A stretch of 64,000 bases of DNA, taken from assembly GCA_027676805.1 (NCBI GenBank), contig JAQENU010000002.1, positions 62,001-126,000 of the forward strand, read 5' to 3'. How positions within the stretch are numbered: the first letter of the stretch is position 1; each line of letters begins with the position of its first letter. The notes under the pieces were generated by a model. It was not told where the DNA came from and did no database searches. It saw only the letters and a list, made by a program, of their open reading frames with translations. Made by a program: the position numbers and the translations under genes. Positions 25,887 to 34,944 of this stretch are shown in pieces. Origin of the DNA: Coprobacillaceae bacterium UN01-12pH3A. Its GTDB lineage: Bacteria > Bacillota_I > Bacilli_A > Erysipelotrichales > Coprobacillaceae.

Positions 25887-27714
25887 ACTCAATAATATCG
25901 CCTGCCCTTCCCATAAAGCCAATATAATCAATATCCAAAATATGTTCACAATACAGACTGTCATAGCTTACCATAGCTTCATTTCCTGTGATTTTAATAC
26001 CAATCACACGGACATGCTCCGGTTTTTGAATCTCGGTTTGAAATTCATAACGGAACCAGTGTGTATCCGTATCTGTCAATGTGAACGATTTAGGCATTGC
26101 TTTGATTTGATCACTGTTGATATAACGATACGGACCTAACTGCAGCTGATTTTCATCTATAACAAGAAGATCGCACATTTCGCGAGAATAATTGCCCGGC
26201 AATTCAATAAAAGGTACCGCATGATGCTCATTGATTATACGAAGCGGAAAAGGAAATAAAACTAAATCCAATGTTTCCATCATTATTGGCGCAATAACCT
26301 GCAAATCCTGTGTATAGAATGTTCGCTGGTCTATGTATTCATTCATTTTTAGATAATATTTCCCGGGAATTGACATTTTCTTTCCTGAACCCGGTTTTAT
26401 TTTCTGACCAATAACACTTCTTATCTCAACATTTCCATCTAAATAAGTCACATACATATAGGTTTCATCCTTTTCATTTATAAAACCAAAACGAGGATGA
26501 TCAAAGCCTAACAGCTGTCCCTGATAAACATATTCTGTTTCTATTTTATTTAAAAAGACCGGTGTTGTCAGTTTACCTAATTGATAATAAGCAAAGCTGA
26601 GCTGTTCATTCTTATATTGAAGCTGATAGACACGGTTATCCGCCCCATAGATTCCTTCAATCTGTACTGCCTGTTTTGGTATCGTCAGCTTTATTTCTTT
26701 TTGTTTTTCTTGGAGATACATCTTTCCCAGTTCTTTTGCGAGAGCTGCTACTCCTGATTCCTTTGATGTGCTGAGTACGGCAACGCTGAGTTTTCTTTTA
26801 GGCAAAAGATAAGCGTAGCTCATATAGCCAAATGTAGCGCCACCTTTGACCACAGCCTTAAAGCCCATCGCTTCAAAATACGGGAGTGTAGCATGATCAA
26901 AGCCTAAGCCATAACCATTGGCATTAAGCGATAGAGTCTGAATAGGATTGACATACTGCATGCTGCTCATTTCTTCCCAGCTTTCTTGACGGATCAGCTC
27001 TCCGTTGTTTAAGGCATCCATGAATAAGCAAAGATCTTCTGCTGTGCTGTATACCCCGCCTGAACCAATACCATTTACATATTCCTGATTAAAATCACGG
27101 TCATAATCATTGGACGCATGAGCATAGGTATCCTCAGCTAAAACTGCTCCCGGAAATTCTGTATCCTTCATTCCTACAGGATTGACAATATAAGTAAGAC
27201 AATAATCTCGAAAAGGCATTTGACTTACAGTTTCTACCAAATATTGAGCTAATACAAAGCCATCATTGCAGTAGACACTGTACTTGCCCGGTTCACTCTT
27301 TAAAGGCAGCTGGCGGTACATCCTTAGCATATCCAAAATATACTGCGGATAATAATGATTCGTATACTTACCGCGAAAAGAGGTAGAAGGCAGCCCGCTG
27401 CTGTGGTTTAGAAGCATGCGAACTGTGATTTGACGATAACGACAATCGTCCATAATAAAGTCCGTCACATAATCGCATACCGGATGATCGAGTTCTATCT
27501 TATTTTGATCGACCAACTGTAAAACAGCAACAGTGACGAATAATTTAGAGATTGATCCTATCGTAAAGCGTGTATGCTCGTCTACCTGATCCGTCAGCCC
27601 ACGTTGTCTGTTTCCATGGCTATAAGAAAAGACGGGCTGATTATGGTCATGAATACAAACACTGACTGCCTGAATATCTTTTTCCTGACAATATTTTTCT
27701 ATGAATGCTTTCAT
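25879..27714 (-). CDS. serine hydrolase (beta-lactamase/PBP4*-like)
   Basis: 611 aa. The class C beta-lactamase/DD-peptidase fold covers about residues 1-360, with S54-I-S-K57 (SxxK) in TIGSISKLF, Y148-C-N150 (YxN) and the third-box region VKGGATFGYMS (KGG). The remaining 250 residues form a beta-rich extension with IEGIYGADNRVYQLQY and IPGKYYLKMNEY. No signal peptide, so it is probably cytosolic or non-classically located. It may be an esterase or peptidase; substrate unknown. It overlaps the TPR/WG gene by 4 nt and VanZ follows, suggesting a joint envelope function. Confidence 0.88.
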   Translation of the reverse strand: MKAFIEKYCQEKDIQAVSVCIHDHNQPVFSYSHGNRQRGLTDQVDEHTRFTIGSISKLFVTVAVLQLVDQNKIELDHPVCDYVTDFIMDDCRYRQITVRMLLNHSSGLPSTSFRGKYTNHYYPQYILDMLRMYRQLPLKSEPGKYSVYCNDGFVLAQYLVETVSQMPFRDYCLTYIVNPVGMKDTEFPGAVLAEDTYAHASNDYDRDFNQEYVNGIGSGGVYSTAEDLCLFMDALNNGELIRQESWEEMSSMQYVNPIQTLSLNANGYGLGFDHATLPYFEAMGFKAVVKGGATFGYMSYAYLLPKRKLSVAVLSTSKESGVAALAKELGKMYLQEKQKEIKLTIPKQAVQIEGIYGADNRVYQLQYKNEQLSFAYYQLGKLTTPVFLNKIETEYVYQGQLLGFDHPRFGFINEKDETYMYVTYLDGNVEIRSVIGQKIKPGSGKKMSIPGKYYLKMNEYIDQRTFYTQDLQVIAPIMMETLDLVLFPFPLRIINEHHAVPFIELPGNYSREMCDLLVIDENQLQLGPYRYINSDQIKAMPKSFTLTDTDTHWFRYEFQTEIQKPEHVRVIGIKITGNEAMVSYDSLYCEHILDIDYIGFMGRAGDIIECE

Positions 27715-29948
27715 TCTTTTTTCCCCCTGTCATCTACTAAATAAAACCGGTTTTGAAACGAGACACATAAAAGATGGTCCACAGGCAATGTGGCAGTCTG
27801 AAACATGAACGGAGTCAGCAGTTCACCTAATGCGTTCATATAGCCATAACGATAGCCTACTCCGGCAATAATGTGCTGTCCCTTGCAGATTGTCAACGTA
27901 TCATAGATGATCGGAATAACAAGATTCCCATCTATCGAATACATACCGTAACAGCCTTCTTTTTCTACACGTACCAAATCCTCAAATACCGGCAGCAGGT
28001 CATCATATAGGCATGGAACAATCTGTCTCCCAGCCGCATCGATAAGCCCCCAGCCATTTTTATTAAGTACGCGATAATTTCCCTGATAACCATCCTTGAG
28101 CTGATCCCAAATAAAATCAATCTTCATTTTTCCAAGCGGATCAATGACTCCATAACGGTCCTCCTTCTTTGCGATCAGATCATGGTCTGCCCAAATTAAA
28201 GTCTCATAATCAAATGGAAGCAGAATATTCCCATCTACATCAATGACGCCATAATAATCCCCATTCCTAACAATCGCCATGTGTTCATGAAAGGCTTGGG
28301 CTTCATCAAACCCTTGTGGCAATGCTATCTCTTTATCTAAATGACAATAGTACCATTTCCCGTGCTTTTTCATCGGCACAACCCCTTCAGCAAAGTCTCC
28401 CACTTCCTCTTCAAAAACATAATGCTGATTCTCAAATCTGAAAATGGTAATAGGTCCTAAAACCAAACGCTGATGATCATGATGAATCGTAATGTCATCA
28501 TAAATGAGGTCTAAGACAATATTTCCCTGACGGTCAATCAAACCATAAAGATGCTCGCCTGCCTGATTGATAATCGCATAACCATGATGAAACATATAGG
28601 TATCCTGTCTTTTGGTTTCATCTATAGACAAGTGAAGATCAATCACAAAATGTCCGGTCTGATCGATAAAGCCGCCATGCTGATCTGTTTCCACATACGC
28701 CAGTCCTTCACTAAACTGGTACACTCTTTCTAAATTTGGGATATCCAATAAGATGCTGTTATCCATTTCCCAGCTGACATTATAAAAAGAAGGCGGCAAA
28801 GCCTGATGGAGACGTCTCGCTAAAAGGCTTAACAAGCGGTTTTGAGCCATCTCTTTATTCATCATAATCCAGTCATATTCGCTCCACAACAGCTGTAATT
28901 CTTCATCCCCTGAGGCGATCGTATCGGCTTCTGATAAATAATAATAGGCTTTTTCTAAATCTTTTTTACCATAAAGATATACCCGAATATAGTTCAAATA
29001 GATCCACAGATCACGTCTGCCTTGTGCAAAAGCTTTATCTAAATAAAATAATTTCTGATCATGATCCTCTACTGCCCCATATAAATAAGCCAGTTCACTT
29101 AATAAAAACAAATGATCGGGACTGCTTGAATGACCCTTTTCATAAGCATGAATCGCATCTTCGATTCTATAAAGCTGATGATACGCATAGCCTAATTCAA
29201 TCCAAGCTTCCCCGTCACGGTTCTCTTCCATTATTTCTTCCAGCTTTTCTACTGCTTTTTGGTAATGCTCAATTAAATTATAGAAGACTCCAAAATGATA
29301 ACAGACAAAATCATGATGATCAGGAGATTGAGCCAGCATTTCCAAATAAGTATGCTGGTCTTCCATGGTTTCGTTAATCTCATTCAAGATAATAATATCT
29401 TCTAAAAGCCTTTCATCTCTGCCTAATTCCAATAAGCGTTTATTCATCGTATTCGCTTTAGCATAATCGCCTAAATCACTGTAAGCATTGGCAAGCTGTT
29501 CTAAAGTCCAGCGGTCATCCGGATGCAGCTCCAGTCCTTCTAGTAAATAGACAATTCCCTCTTCCCGCATTCCCATTTTTAAATAGGTATAGGCGAGTTC
29601 ACTGTAAAGCCATTGATCGTCTCTTCCTAAGTATACACATTTTTCTAAGTAGGTCAAAGCTTCGTCAAACTGTTCCAGACGATTATAGGTCCAGCCAATC
29701 TCACTGTATAAAGTAATGCTTTCGCTGACCTGCTGACTGGCTTTTAAAAAATAAGGCAGAGCTAAATGATATTGTTCTAAGGCGTTGTAAAGTTGCCCTC
29801 TTGTAAAGCTGAGCCAAACGGAATCCACAACCTGAGGAGCAATCGTTTCTAAATAAAAAAGAGCTTCCTGATATTGTTTTTCTTTCAGATAATACTGTAG
29901 GGTTTGCTCATACTCTTTCTTTGTCCTAAATAAAAAAGTTTCATCCAT
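27711..29948 (-). CDS. TPR and WG-repeat protein
   Basis: 745 aa, no signal peptide. Residues about 1-350 form tandem TPR units (ALPYFLKASQQVSESI, DEALTYLEKCVYLG, GDYAKANTMNKRLLELG, EDAIHAYEKGHSSSPDHLFL). Residues about 400-745 form WG beta-propeller-type repeats (YGLIDRQGNIVLDLIYDDI, YGVIDVDGNILLPFDYETL, YGVIDPLGKMKIDFIWDQL, YGMYSIDGNLVIPIIYDTL). Both repeat types mediate protein binding, so this is likely a scaffold. First gene of a four-gene operon; its stop overlaps the hydrolase start by 4 nt. Confidence 0.9.
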   Translation of the reverse strand: MDETFLFRTKKEYEQTLQYYLKEKQYQEALFYLETIAPQVVDSVWLSFTRGQLYNALEQYHLALPYFLKASQQVSESITLYSEIGWTYNRLEQFDEALTYLEKCVYLGRDDQWLYSELAYTYLKMGMREEGIVYLLEGLELHPDDRWTLEQLANAYSDLGDYAKANTMNKRLLELGRDERLLEDIIILNEINETMEDQHTYLEMLAQSPDHHDFVCYHFGVFYNLIEHYQKAVEKLEEIMEENRDGEAWIELGYAYHQLYRIEDAIHAYEKGHSSSPDHLFLLSELAYLYGAVEDHDQKLFYLDKAFAQGRRDLWIYLNYIRVYLYGKKDLEKAYYYLSEADTIASGDEELQLLWSEYDWIMMNKEMAQNRLLSLLARRLHQALPPSFYNVSWEMDNSILLDIPNLERVYQFSEGLAYVETDQHGGFIDQTGHFVIDLHLSIDETKRQDTYMFHHGYAIINQAGEHLYGLIDRQGNIVLDLIYDDITIHHDHQRLVLGPITIFRFENQHYVFEEEVGDFAEGVVPMKKHGKWYYCHLDKEIALPQGFDEAQAFHEHMAIVRNGDYYGVIDVDGNILLPFDYETLIWADHDLIAKKEDRYGVIDPLGKMKIDFIWDQLKDGYQGNYRVLNKNGWGLIDAAGRQIVPCLYDDLLPVFEDLVRVEKEGCYGMYSIDGNLVIPIIYDTLTICKGQHIIAGVGYRYGYMNALGELLTPFMFQTATLPVDHLLCVSFQNRFYLVDDRGKKE

Positions 29949-30003
29949 TTTCTCACCTTCTTTTCAATACTTCTATTATAAACATATCAAAGATCCTTTA
30001 CAA

Positions 30004-30028
30004 ATAAAAAGGAAACATATCGTTTCCT
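30004..30028 (-). terminator. terminator of the acidic-tail membrane protein
   Basis: AGGAAAC / GTTTCCT stem (30010-30016, 30022-30028) with a 5-nt loop and T5 on the minus strand. It overlaps the stop codon. Confidence 0.8.
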
Positions 30029-30914
30029 AAATACCAAACCCGGTGATCATTCCCATAAGATAAACGCCGTATAATTTAAAGATCAGTTTATAACCGATGG
30101 CTCCCATAATATAGATAAAGCACATCAGTATAAAGGCAATGACACAAGACAGGACTAAAATACTGATTAAGTGATCTCCACTGACAATCCTTGATAAAAC
30201 AAGTGTCTTAATAAACATAACACTAGCAAAGATCAGTCCGCTGATAAATATAAAAAGAATCAAATAGCCAATGAAACTATTAAGCGGCAATAACAGCAAT
30301 AAGCACCCAATGACAATAAACGGATCCAGTATAATCCCAAAAATATTAGTTGCCTTTAATGAGCGAAACAGTGAAACTTTATGATGCTCAACGACACCCT
30401 CTACCGCAGTTAAAACAAAAGCAATCAGCCATTGGAAAAGCAGGCTCAGAATAAAGACAGCCAGCATCATTTCCAAGAAAGGTCCCCAGATCTGAAAATA
30501 TTTGCCATAGCCAATATTATGTACAAATAACTGCATTTTAATTGCCAATACAAATGGCATCAATGATAATATAAAGGCATTGATAACACTTAAAAGAATA
30601 TGTGTCTTAAAGGTATATCCGAAAATATGCTGGATAGCGCTGACATGATCTTTCATGAAACTTGCGACATGTTTAAAATAGTTTAACGAAACATGCCCCA
30701 TCTGTTTTCCGGTTTCATATAAGATCTCACTGACTGGTTTTTTTTGTTCTTCTTCTGAAGGAACCTCAATCTCATTTTTTTCTTCTATGACAGGTTCTTC
30801 TTCCGTGTCCTCTTTTTCTATAGTTTCCGCTTCATCTATTATTTCTTCTTTTGAATCCTCATTTAAATCTTCATTATCGATAGGATCCTGATCGTTTCTT
30901 TTATCATCATCCAT
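30027..30914 (-). CDS. membrane protein with long acidic N-terminal tail
   Basis: 295 aa from the ATG 7 nt after AGGGAGG (an in-frame TTG two codons earlier is too close to that site). Residues 1-60 are highly acidic and probably disordered (EDLNEDSKEEIIDEAETIEK). Five hydrophobic segments then run from about residue 105 to the end. The arrangement recalls Yip1-like proteins of Firmicutes, but no diagnostic motif was found. It lies upstream of the TPR/WG operon on the same strand with its own terminator. Function unknown. Confidence 0.8.
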   Translation of the reverse strand: MDDDKRNDQDPIDNEDLNEDSKEEIIDEAETIEKEDTEEEPVIEEKNEIEVPSEEEQKKPVSEILYETGKQMGHVSLNYFKHVASFMKDHVSAIQHIFGYTFKTHILLSVINAFILSLMPFVLAIKMQLFVHNIGYGKYFQIWGPFLEMMLAVFILSLLFQWLIAFVLTAVEGVVEHHKVSLFRSLKATNIFGIILDPFIVIGCLLLLLPLNSFIGYLILFIFISGLIFASVMFIKTLVLSRIVSGDHLISILVLSCVIAFILMCFIYIMGAIGYKLIFKLYGVYLMGMITGFGI

Positions 30915-30995
30915 TTTCAAACCTCCCTATAAATAAATCATAGCTAAATTTCTTATAAAAAGAAAGAAAAAGATGTTCTTTAGGAAGATTTTGTA

Positions 30996-31101
30996 TATAA
31001 TAGAGATAGTTAAAAATGAATAAATGGCAAGACACATGGCATCTTTTACGAGCGATAGTGGTTCATTAACTTAGGCGTAAAGGGATGTTTACGCCATTTT
31101 T
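30996..31101 (+). promoter_or_regulatory. structured leader with intrinsic terminator before coaBC
   Basis: A perfect TATAAT (30996-31001) predicts a start near 31008. The leader of about 107 nt has complementary segments GTTA...ATGAA (about 31009-31020) and TTCATTAAC (31061-31069). It ends in a hairpin GGCGTAAA / TTTACGCC (31074-31081, 31088-31095) followed by ATTTTTT, right before the coaBC ribosome site. No plus-strand gene lies upstream, so the hairpin most likely attenuates coaBC. It matches no riboswitch class I recognise. Confidence 0.6.
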
Positions 31102-31114
31102 TATGGAGGACACT

Positions 31115-32317
31115 ATGAAAAAGAATATTTTATTAGGAATTACCGGAGGAATAGCGGCTTACAAGGCTGCCGATCTTACCAGTCAGCTAATCAAGCTTGG
31201 CTATGACGTGGATATCATCATGACTAAAAACGCCACAGAATTTATCGCTCCTTTAACCTTTGAATCTCTGACAAAGAAAAAAGTATATTTAGATACGTTT
31301 GAGCGAACGACAGACGGGGAAGTCAAACATATCGAGCTCGCCAAAAAAGTCGATGTTTTCATGATCGTTCCCGCGACTGCTAACATTATCGCAAAGGTTG
31401 CTCATGGGATTGCCGATGACATGCTGACCTCTACTTTTTTAGCAGCAGTCTGCCCAAAAATCATTGCACCGGCAATGAATACTCATATGTATGAAAATCC
31501 GATTACACAAGATAATCTGGAACGCTGCCGTCATTTTGGTATGACTCTAGTAGAGCCTAGCAGCGGACGTTTAGCCTGTGGGGACAATGGAAAAGGAAAG
31601 CTGCCTTCAACAGATGTTTTGCTTGACGCCATCGAATTTGCTTTAATCACTCATAAGCCGTTAGCCGGTAAAAAGGTGTTAGTCACTGCCGGTCCTACTC
31701 AAGAGAGTATAGATCCGGTTCGTTTTATCACGAATCATTCCAGTGGTAAAATGGGTTATGAGATCGCCAAAATGGCACGTTTGCTGGGTGCAGACGTGAC
31801 CCTATTAAGCGGACCTGTGGCTCTTTTAGAACCAATCGGCATTAAAATGCTTTATTTTACAACCGCCCAGGAACTATTTGAATTAGTTAAGGAAATCCTG
31901 CCGCATTATGACTATATTATTAAAGCTGCGGCTGTAGGTGATTATCGCTGTGAAGACGTTCAGCCTCATAAAATAAAAAAACAGGACGGACAGCTGACAC
32001 TGACTTTTACTACAAATCCCGATGTCTTAATGTATATCGGTCAGCATCGCTTACCTCATCAAGTTATCTGCGGCTTTGCGATGGAAACACAAAACTTAGT
32101 CGAGAATGCGGCCGCTAAATTATCAAAAAAGAACTGTGATCTGCTGGTAGCCAATCATCTGCTTACAGATGGAGCCGGATTTAAAACAGATACGAATGTC
32201 GCTACTATTATTACTCCGCAGGATCAGAAAGAATATGAACTGATGAGTAAAAAAGAATTAGCCAAGATCATTTTAGAAACAATGATTGAAATTGAAAAGG
32301 AGAAATCATTATGCTAG
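31115..32317 (+). CDS. coaBC: phosphopantothenoylcysteine decarboxylase / synthetase
   Basis: 400 aa from the ATG with GGAGG upstream; an in-frame extension of 10 codons begins inside the leader hairpin and is not used. The N-terminal flavoprotein CoaC domain (residues 1-180) starts NILLGITGGIAAYK, with VPATANIIAK and APAMNTHMYENP. The C-terminal CoaB domain starts about residue 185 with VLVTAGPTQESIDPVRFITN, then HSSGKMGYEIAK, AAVGDY and FAMET. It catalyses two consecutive steps of coenzyme A synthesis. It overlaps coaX by 7 nt. Confidence 0.96.
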   Translation: MKKNILLGITGGIAAYKAADLTSQLIKLGYDVDIIMTKNATEFIAPLTFESLTKKKVYLDTFERTTDGEVKHIELAKKVDVFMIVPATANIIAKVAHGIADDMLTSTFLAAVCPKIIAPAMNTHMYENPITQDNLERCRHFGMTLVEPSSGRLACGDNGKGKLPSTDVLLDAIEFALITHKPLAGKKVLVTAGPTQESIDPVRFITNHSSGKMGYEIAKMARLLGADVTLLSGPVALLEPIGIKMLYFTTAQELFELVKEILPHYDYIIKAAAVGDYRCEDVQPHKIKKQDGQLTLTFTTNPDVLMYIGQHRLPHQVICGFAMETQNLVENAAAKLSKKNCDLLVANHLLTDGAGFKTDTNVATIITPQDQKEYELMSKKELAKIILETMIEIEKEKSLC

Positions 32318-33102
32318 TCGCTATTGATATTGGAAATACAAATATTACCATAGCTTTATTTGAAGGCAAAAAGATTATCGGCAATTATCGTCTGACCACT
32401 AAAATGCAAAGAACAAGTGATGAATATGGCTTTATGCTGCTAAGCTTCTTTAATGCCTCTGACACCTCAATCGACGATGTGGAAGATGTCATTATCAGCA
32501 GTGTCGTTCCAAAAATCATGCACTCATTTACCAGTGCGATCATTAAATATCTGCATCATGAACCGATTCTCATCGGACCGGGAATCAAAAGCGGGATTGC
32601 CATCAAATCGGATAATCCCAGTTCAGTTGGGGCGGATCGTATCGTTGATGCGGCCGGAGCATACTATACTTACGGCGGTCCCGTACTAGTGATCGATTTT
32701 GGCACTGCTTCTACTTTTGATTATGTCAATGAAAAAGGAGAGTTCCTTTATGGGATCACAGCTCCCGGCTTAGAAATCTGTGCTCAGGCACTTTCTTCAC
32801 AAGCCGCACAATTACCGGAAATCCAAATTGTTAAACCGGATACGATCCTCGCTAAAAATACTGTGAAAAGCATGCAGGCTGGAGTTATTTACGGCTACAT
32901 CGGACTGACTGAAAATATCATCAAGCAAGTAAAAAAGGAAATCGGCACCCCGATGAAAGTAATTGCGACCGGTGGTTTAGGGCGCGTTATATCAGCGGAA
33001 ACTGATCTTATCGATGAATATGACAGTGATCTGACATTTAAAGGTTTATACCTGATCTACCAGCGACACTTAAAACAATTAGAAAAGAGAGCATCCCGCT
33101 AA
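32311..33102 (+). CDS. coaX: type III pantothenate kinase
   Basis: 263 aa. ASKHA-fold signatures: MLVAIDIGNTNITIALFEG at the N terminus (phosphate 1), SVGADRIVDAAGAY near residue 108, VIDFGTASTFDYV (phosphate 2) and VIATGGLGRVIS near the C terminus. It phosphorylates pantothenate, the first CoA step. Coupled to coaBC by a 7-nt overlap, so two enzymes of the pathway share the attenuated leader. Ends at a strong terminator. Confidence 0.96.
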   Translation: MLVAIDIGNTNITIALFEGKKIIGNYRLTTKMQRTSDEYGFMLLSFFNASDTSIDDVEDVIISSVVPKIMHSFTSAIIKYLHHEPILIGPGIKSGIAIKSDNPSSVGADRIVDAAGAYYTYGGPVLVIDFGTASTFDYVNEKGEFLYGITAPGLEICAQALSSQAAQLPEIQIVKPDTILAKNTVKSMQAGVIYGYIGLTENIIKQVKKEIGTPMKVIATGGLGRVISAETDLIDEYDSDLTFKGLYLIYQRHLKQLEKRASR

Positions 33103-33114
33103 GGATGCTTTTTT
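33090..33114 (+). terminator. terminator of coaBC-coaX
   Basis: AGCATCC / GGATGCT stem with a 6-nt loop followed by T6. It overlaps the coaX stop. Confidence 0.85.
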
Positions 33115-33133
33115 AAACTCAATTTCTGTTTTA

Positions 33134-33162
33134 TTGAAACTCAAAAAACTGAATGCTATAAT
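33134..33162 (+). promoter_or_regulatory. promoter of the cysteine-rich protein
   Basis: TTGAAA (33134-33139), 17 nt, TGC-TATAAT (33157-33162). Confidence 0.7.
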
Positions 33163-33189
33163 GAAAGAAGGAAAGAAAAGAGGGATAGA

Positions 33190-33627
33190 ATGTGTCAAGA
33201 ATGCTACTGTGATGAACCTAGAATTACACCACTGCTTCACCCGCTTGATTGCTTACATCAGCATACTCAATATATTTGCGGAACCTGCGGTCGCTGCATC
33301 TGCATTGAACATGATCCAAAACGGGGTCTGCAAAGGTGGAACTTTCCCTTCAAGTCCTTAGCTATCGCAAAACTGTATTTGCGAACTGCCGATTATACAA
33401 TGAAGTCTGCCTGTGGAATCTATGAGATTAAAAATGATCAGGGCAGAATGTCCTATAAAATATTTGCACACTTGTCCGATCTTCAAGAATATTTATCTAA
33501 AAATAAAAACAAGCATTGTGAAAAAATGGCACCTGTATTTCAAATGGATGCTTATCAGGAATATCCCCATACTAAAGTAAGAAAGCTTACCGCTAAAGAA
33601 ATCGAACACTATCTAAAAGAACGCTGA
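33190..33627 (+). CDS. cysteine-rich small protein, possible zinc binder
   Basis: 145 aa, ATG after AGAGGG. The N-terminal 45 residues hold eight cysteines and several histidines: MCQECYCDE, then HPLDCLHQHTQYICGTCGRC, then ICIEH. Two CxxC-type pairs with an intervening His cluster look like a treble-clef or ribbon zinc site. The rest (YEIKNDQGRMSYKIFAHLSD, VRKLTAKEIEHYLKER) is a mixed alpha/beta region without a known motif. An overlapping alternative frame (33134-33361) has no ribosome site. It has its own promoter and terminator. Function unknown. Confidence 0.8.
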   Translation: MCQECYCDEPRITPLLHPLDCLHQHTQYICGTCGRCICIEHDPKRGLQRWNFPFKSLAIAKLYLRTADYTMKSACGIYEIKNDQGRMSYKIFAHLSDLQEYLSKNKNKHCEKMAPVFQMDAYQEYPHTKVRKLTAKEIEHYLKER

Positions 33628-33642
33628 AAATCAGCGCTCTTT
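33616..33642. terminator. bidirectional terminator
   Basis: AAAGAACGCTGA / TCAGCGCTCTTT stem (one mismatch) with a 3-nt loop between two convergent genes, followed by T5 on plus. It overlaps the upstream stop. Confidence 0.75.
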
Positions 33643-34278
33643 TTAATTTAGGGTTGAATGACTGAGAATATAGAACTCTTCTTGACTAGGCAACGTTTTT
33701 TTCTCCAGCTTTTCTAAGCTATCGTCAAATTTTTGAGCTTCCTTTTCATCGATCTGCATGATAGGACTATCATAATAAGTCCATTTTCTTCCGTCTAATG
33801 TGTTGTTTTTAAGCTCTTTTACCATCATTGCCGAAGGAAAAACCCCACCTTCTAAACAGACATTATATTTTTTGCAGCTTTTAAATCCACGAGCTACATA
33901 ATTGCTTGGACTTCCAAAAATAACAATGACATCATAGCCTAAAGATATGGCTTTATTAAAAGAATACTCCAACAGCTTTTTACCGTAGCCTTTACGTTGA
34001 TAATCAGAGTGAATACATAAAGGTCCAAATGTTAAAATTTCTTTTTCCTGACCGTTTTCATCCACTAGCCTTGCTTTCGTGTACATGATATTTCCAATAA
34101 TCTTCCCATCTAATTCCAATACAAAATCTAATTCCGGAATAAAATCATTATGTTTTCGCATGATGTGAACCAAATAATGTTCCGTGCATCCGGGAATATA
34201 TAAATTATAGAATGCCTTACGTGTCATTTCTTCTACGATTGAGTAATCTTTTTCTTCTTCATTTCTAATGATAATCAT
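33643..34278 (-). CDS. GNAT family N-acetyltransferase
   Basis: 211 aa. Acetyl-CoA motif A is FGPLCIHSDYQRKGYGKKLL near residue 95, followed by VIVIFGSPSNYVARGFKSCK, as in YhbS-like acetyltransferases. The N terminus (IIRNEEEKDYSIVEEMTRKAF) is the usual first strand and helix. Substrate unknown. GGAGGAG precedes the ATG. The stop of a decayed upstream reading frame overlaps this start (ATGA), so the gene was once second in a two-gene unit. Confidence 0.9.
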   Translation of the reverse strand: MIIIRNEEEKDYSIVEEMTRKAFYNLYIPGCTEHYLVHIMRKHNDFIPELDFVLELDGKIIGNIMYTKARLVDENGQEKEILTFGPLCIHSDYQRKGYGKKLLEYSFNKAISLGYDVIVIFGSPSNYVARGFKSCKKYNVCLEGGVFPSAMMVKELKNNTLDGRKWTYYDSPIMQIDEKEAQKFDDSLEKLEKKTLPSQEEFYILSHSTLN

Positions 34279-34473
34279 GATAGCTCCTCCTTTGATGTCA
34301 ATTGAATTAAATGATGTTCAAACAAGGTATCAAACAGACTGATGATCCCCTCCATGCCCAACAATTTTTCATCTGCACCTTTAATCGATTATAGGGAAGC
34401 TCGATGCCGATTCGCTTCACCTTAATATCTCTATTCTTTTCAAGTATACCATACATTCATAGTCCTCGTCATT
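34275..34473 (-). pseudogene. frameshifted gene remnant upstream of the GNAT gene
   Basis: Three consecutive minus-strand frames join into one plausible protein end: DEDYECMVYLK, then NRDIKVKRIGIELPYNRL, then KGADEKLLGMEGIISLFDTL...HHLIQLTSKEELS and TGA. The last stop overlaps the GNAT start (TCATGA), a normal operon junction. Two frameshifts and loss of the 5' portion indicate decay. Family not recognised. Confidence 0.5.
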
Positions 34474-34944
34474 TTATTTTACTGATCGATACTTGAGAAT
34501 AACCCTAATTCACTGTACATTTTATAGTTCATTATTTTCCCATCCATTCCTATAATTAAACAACTATTGTTTTGTCTATTTTTTACTAATCCTATAGACT
34601 ATTTATATATGATAAAACATGTAGTATTGCAAACGTAAACTCTACTCCTAGATAAATTATATTTTTGATTTTTATTGTTAAAATATACTAAATATTCTTG
34701 GTACCACATTGGGAATACAAATCATTAATTACACAGTAGATCGTTATTATTCAACAAATATTGAGAATTAATAATTTTTTGCTATTTTCCACAAATTGTT
34801 TCATCCCAAATTATAGTATTAAATTTGCACTAATATTCCTAGAGTTTATTAGAATGACATCTCAATTTCAAATATATATGCACCTTTGACTTTTATTTGA
34901 ACCTATATTTATGTTAGAATTATTTATTCTTCTTTTACAAAGCA
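34474..34944. other. AT-rich gap without recognisable gene
   Basis: About 470 nt, very AT-rich, all frames closed. No hairpin with T-run, tRNA or repeat was seen. It marks the left side of the AT-rich accessory stretch. Confidence 0.6.

Noticed and set aside
31074..31101. Ordinary terminator of an upstream gene
   Set aside because: No plus-strand gene precedes it; the nearest upstream gene is on the minus strand and diverges.
33134..33361. Alternative frame overlapping the cysteine-rich protein
   Set aside because: Its start coincides with the -35 of the promoter and it lacks a ribosome site; the 33190 frame has both signals in order.
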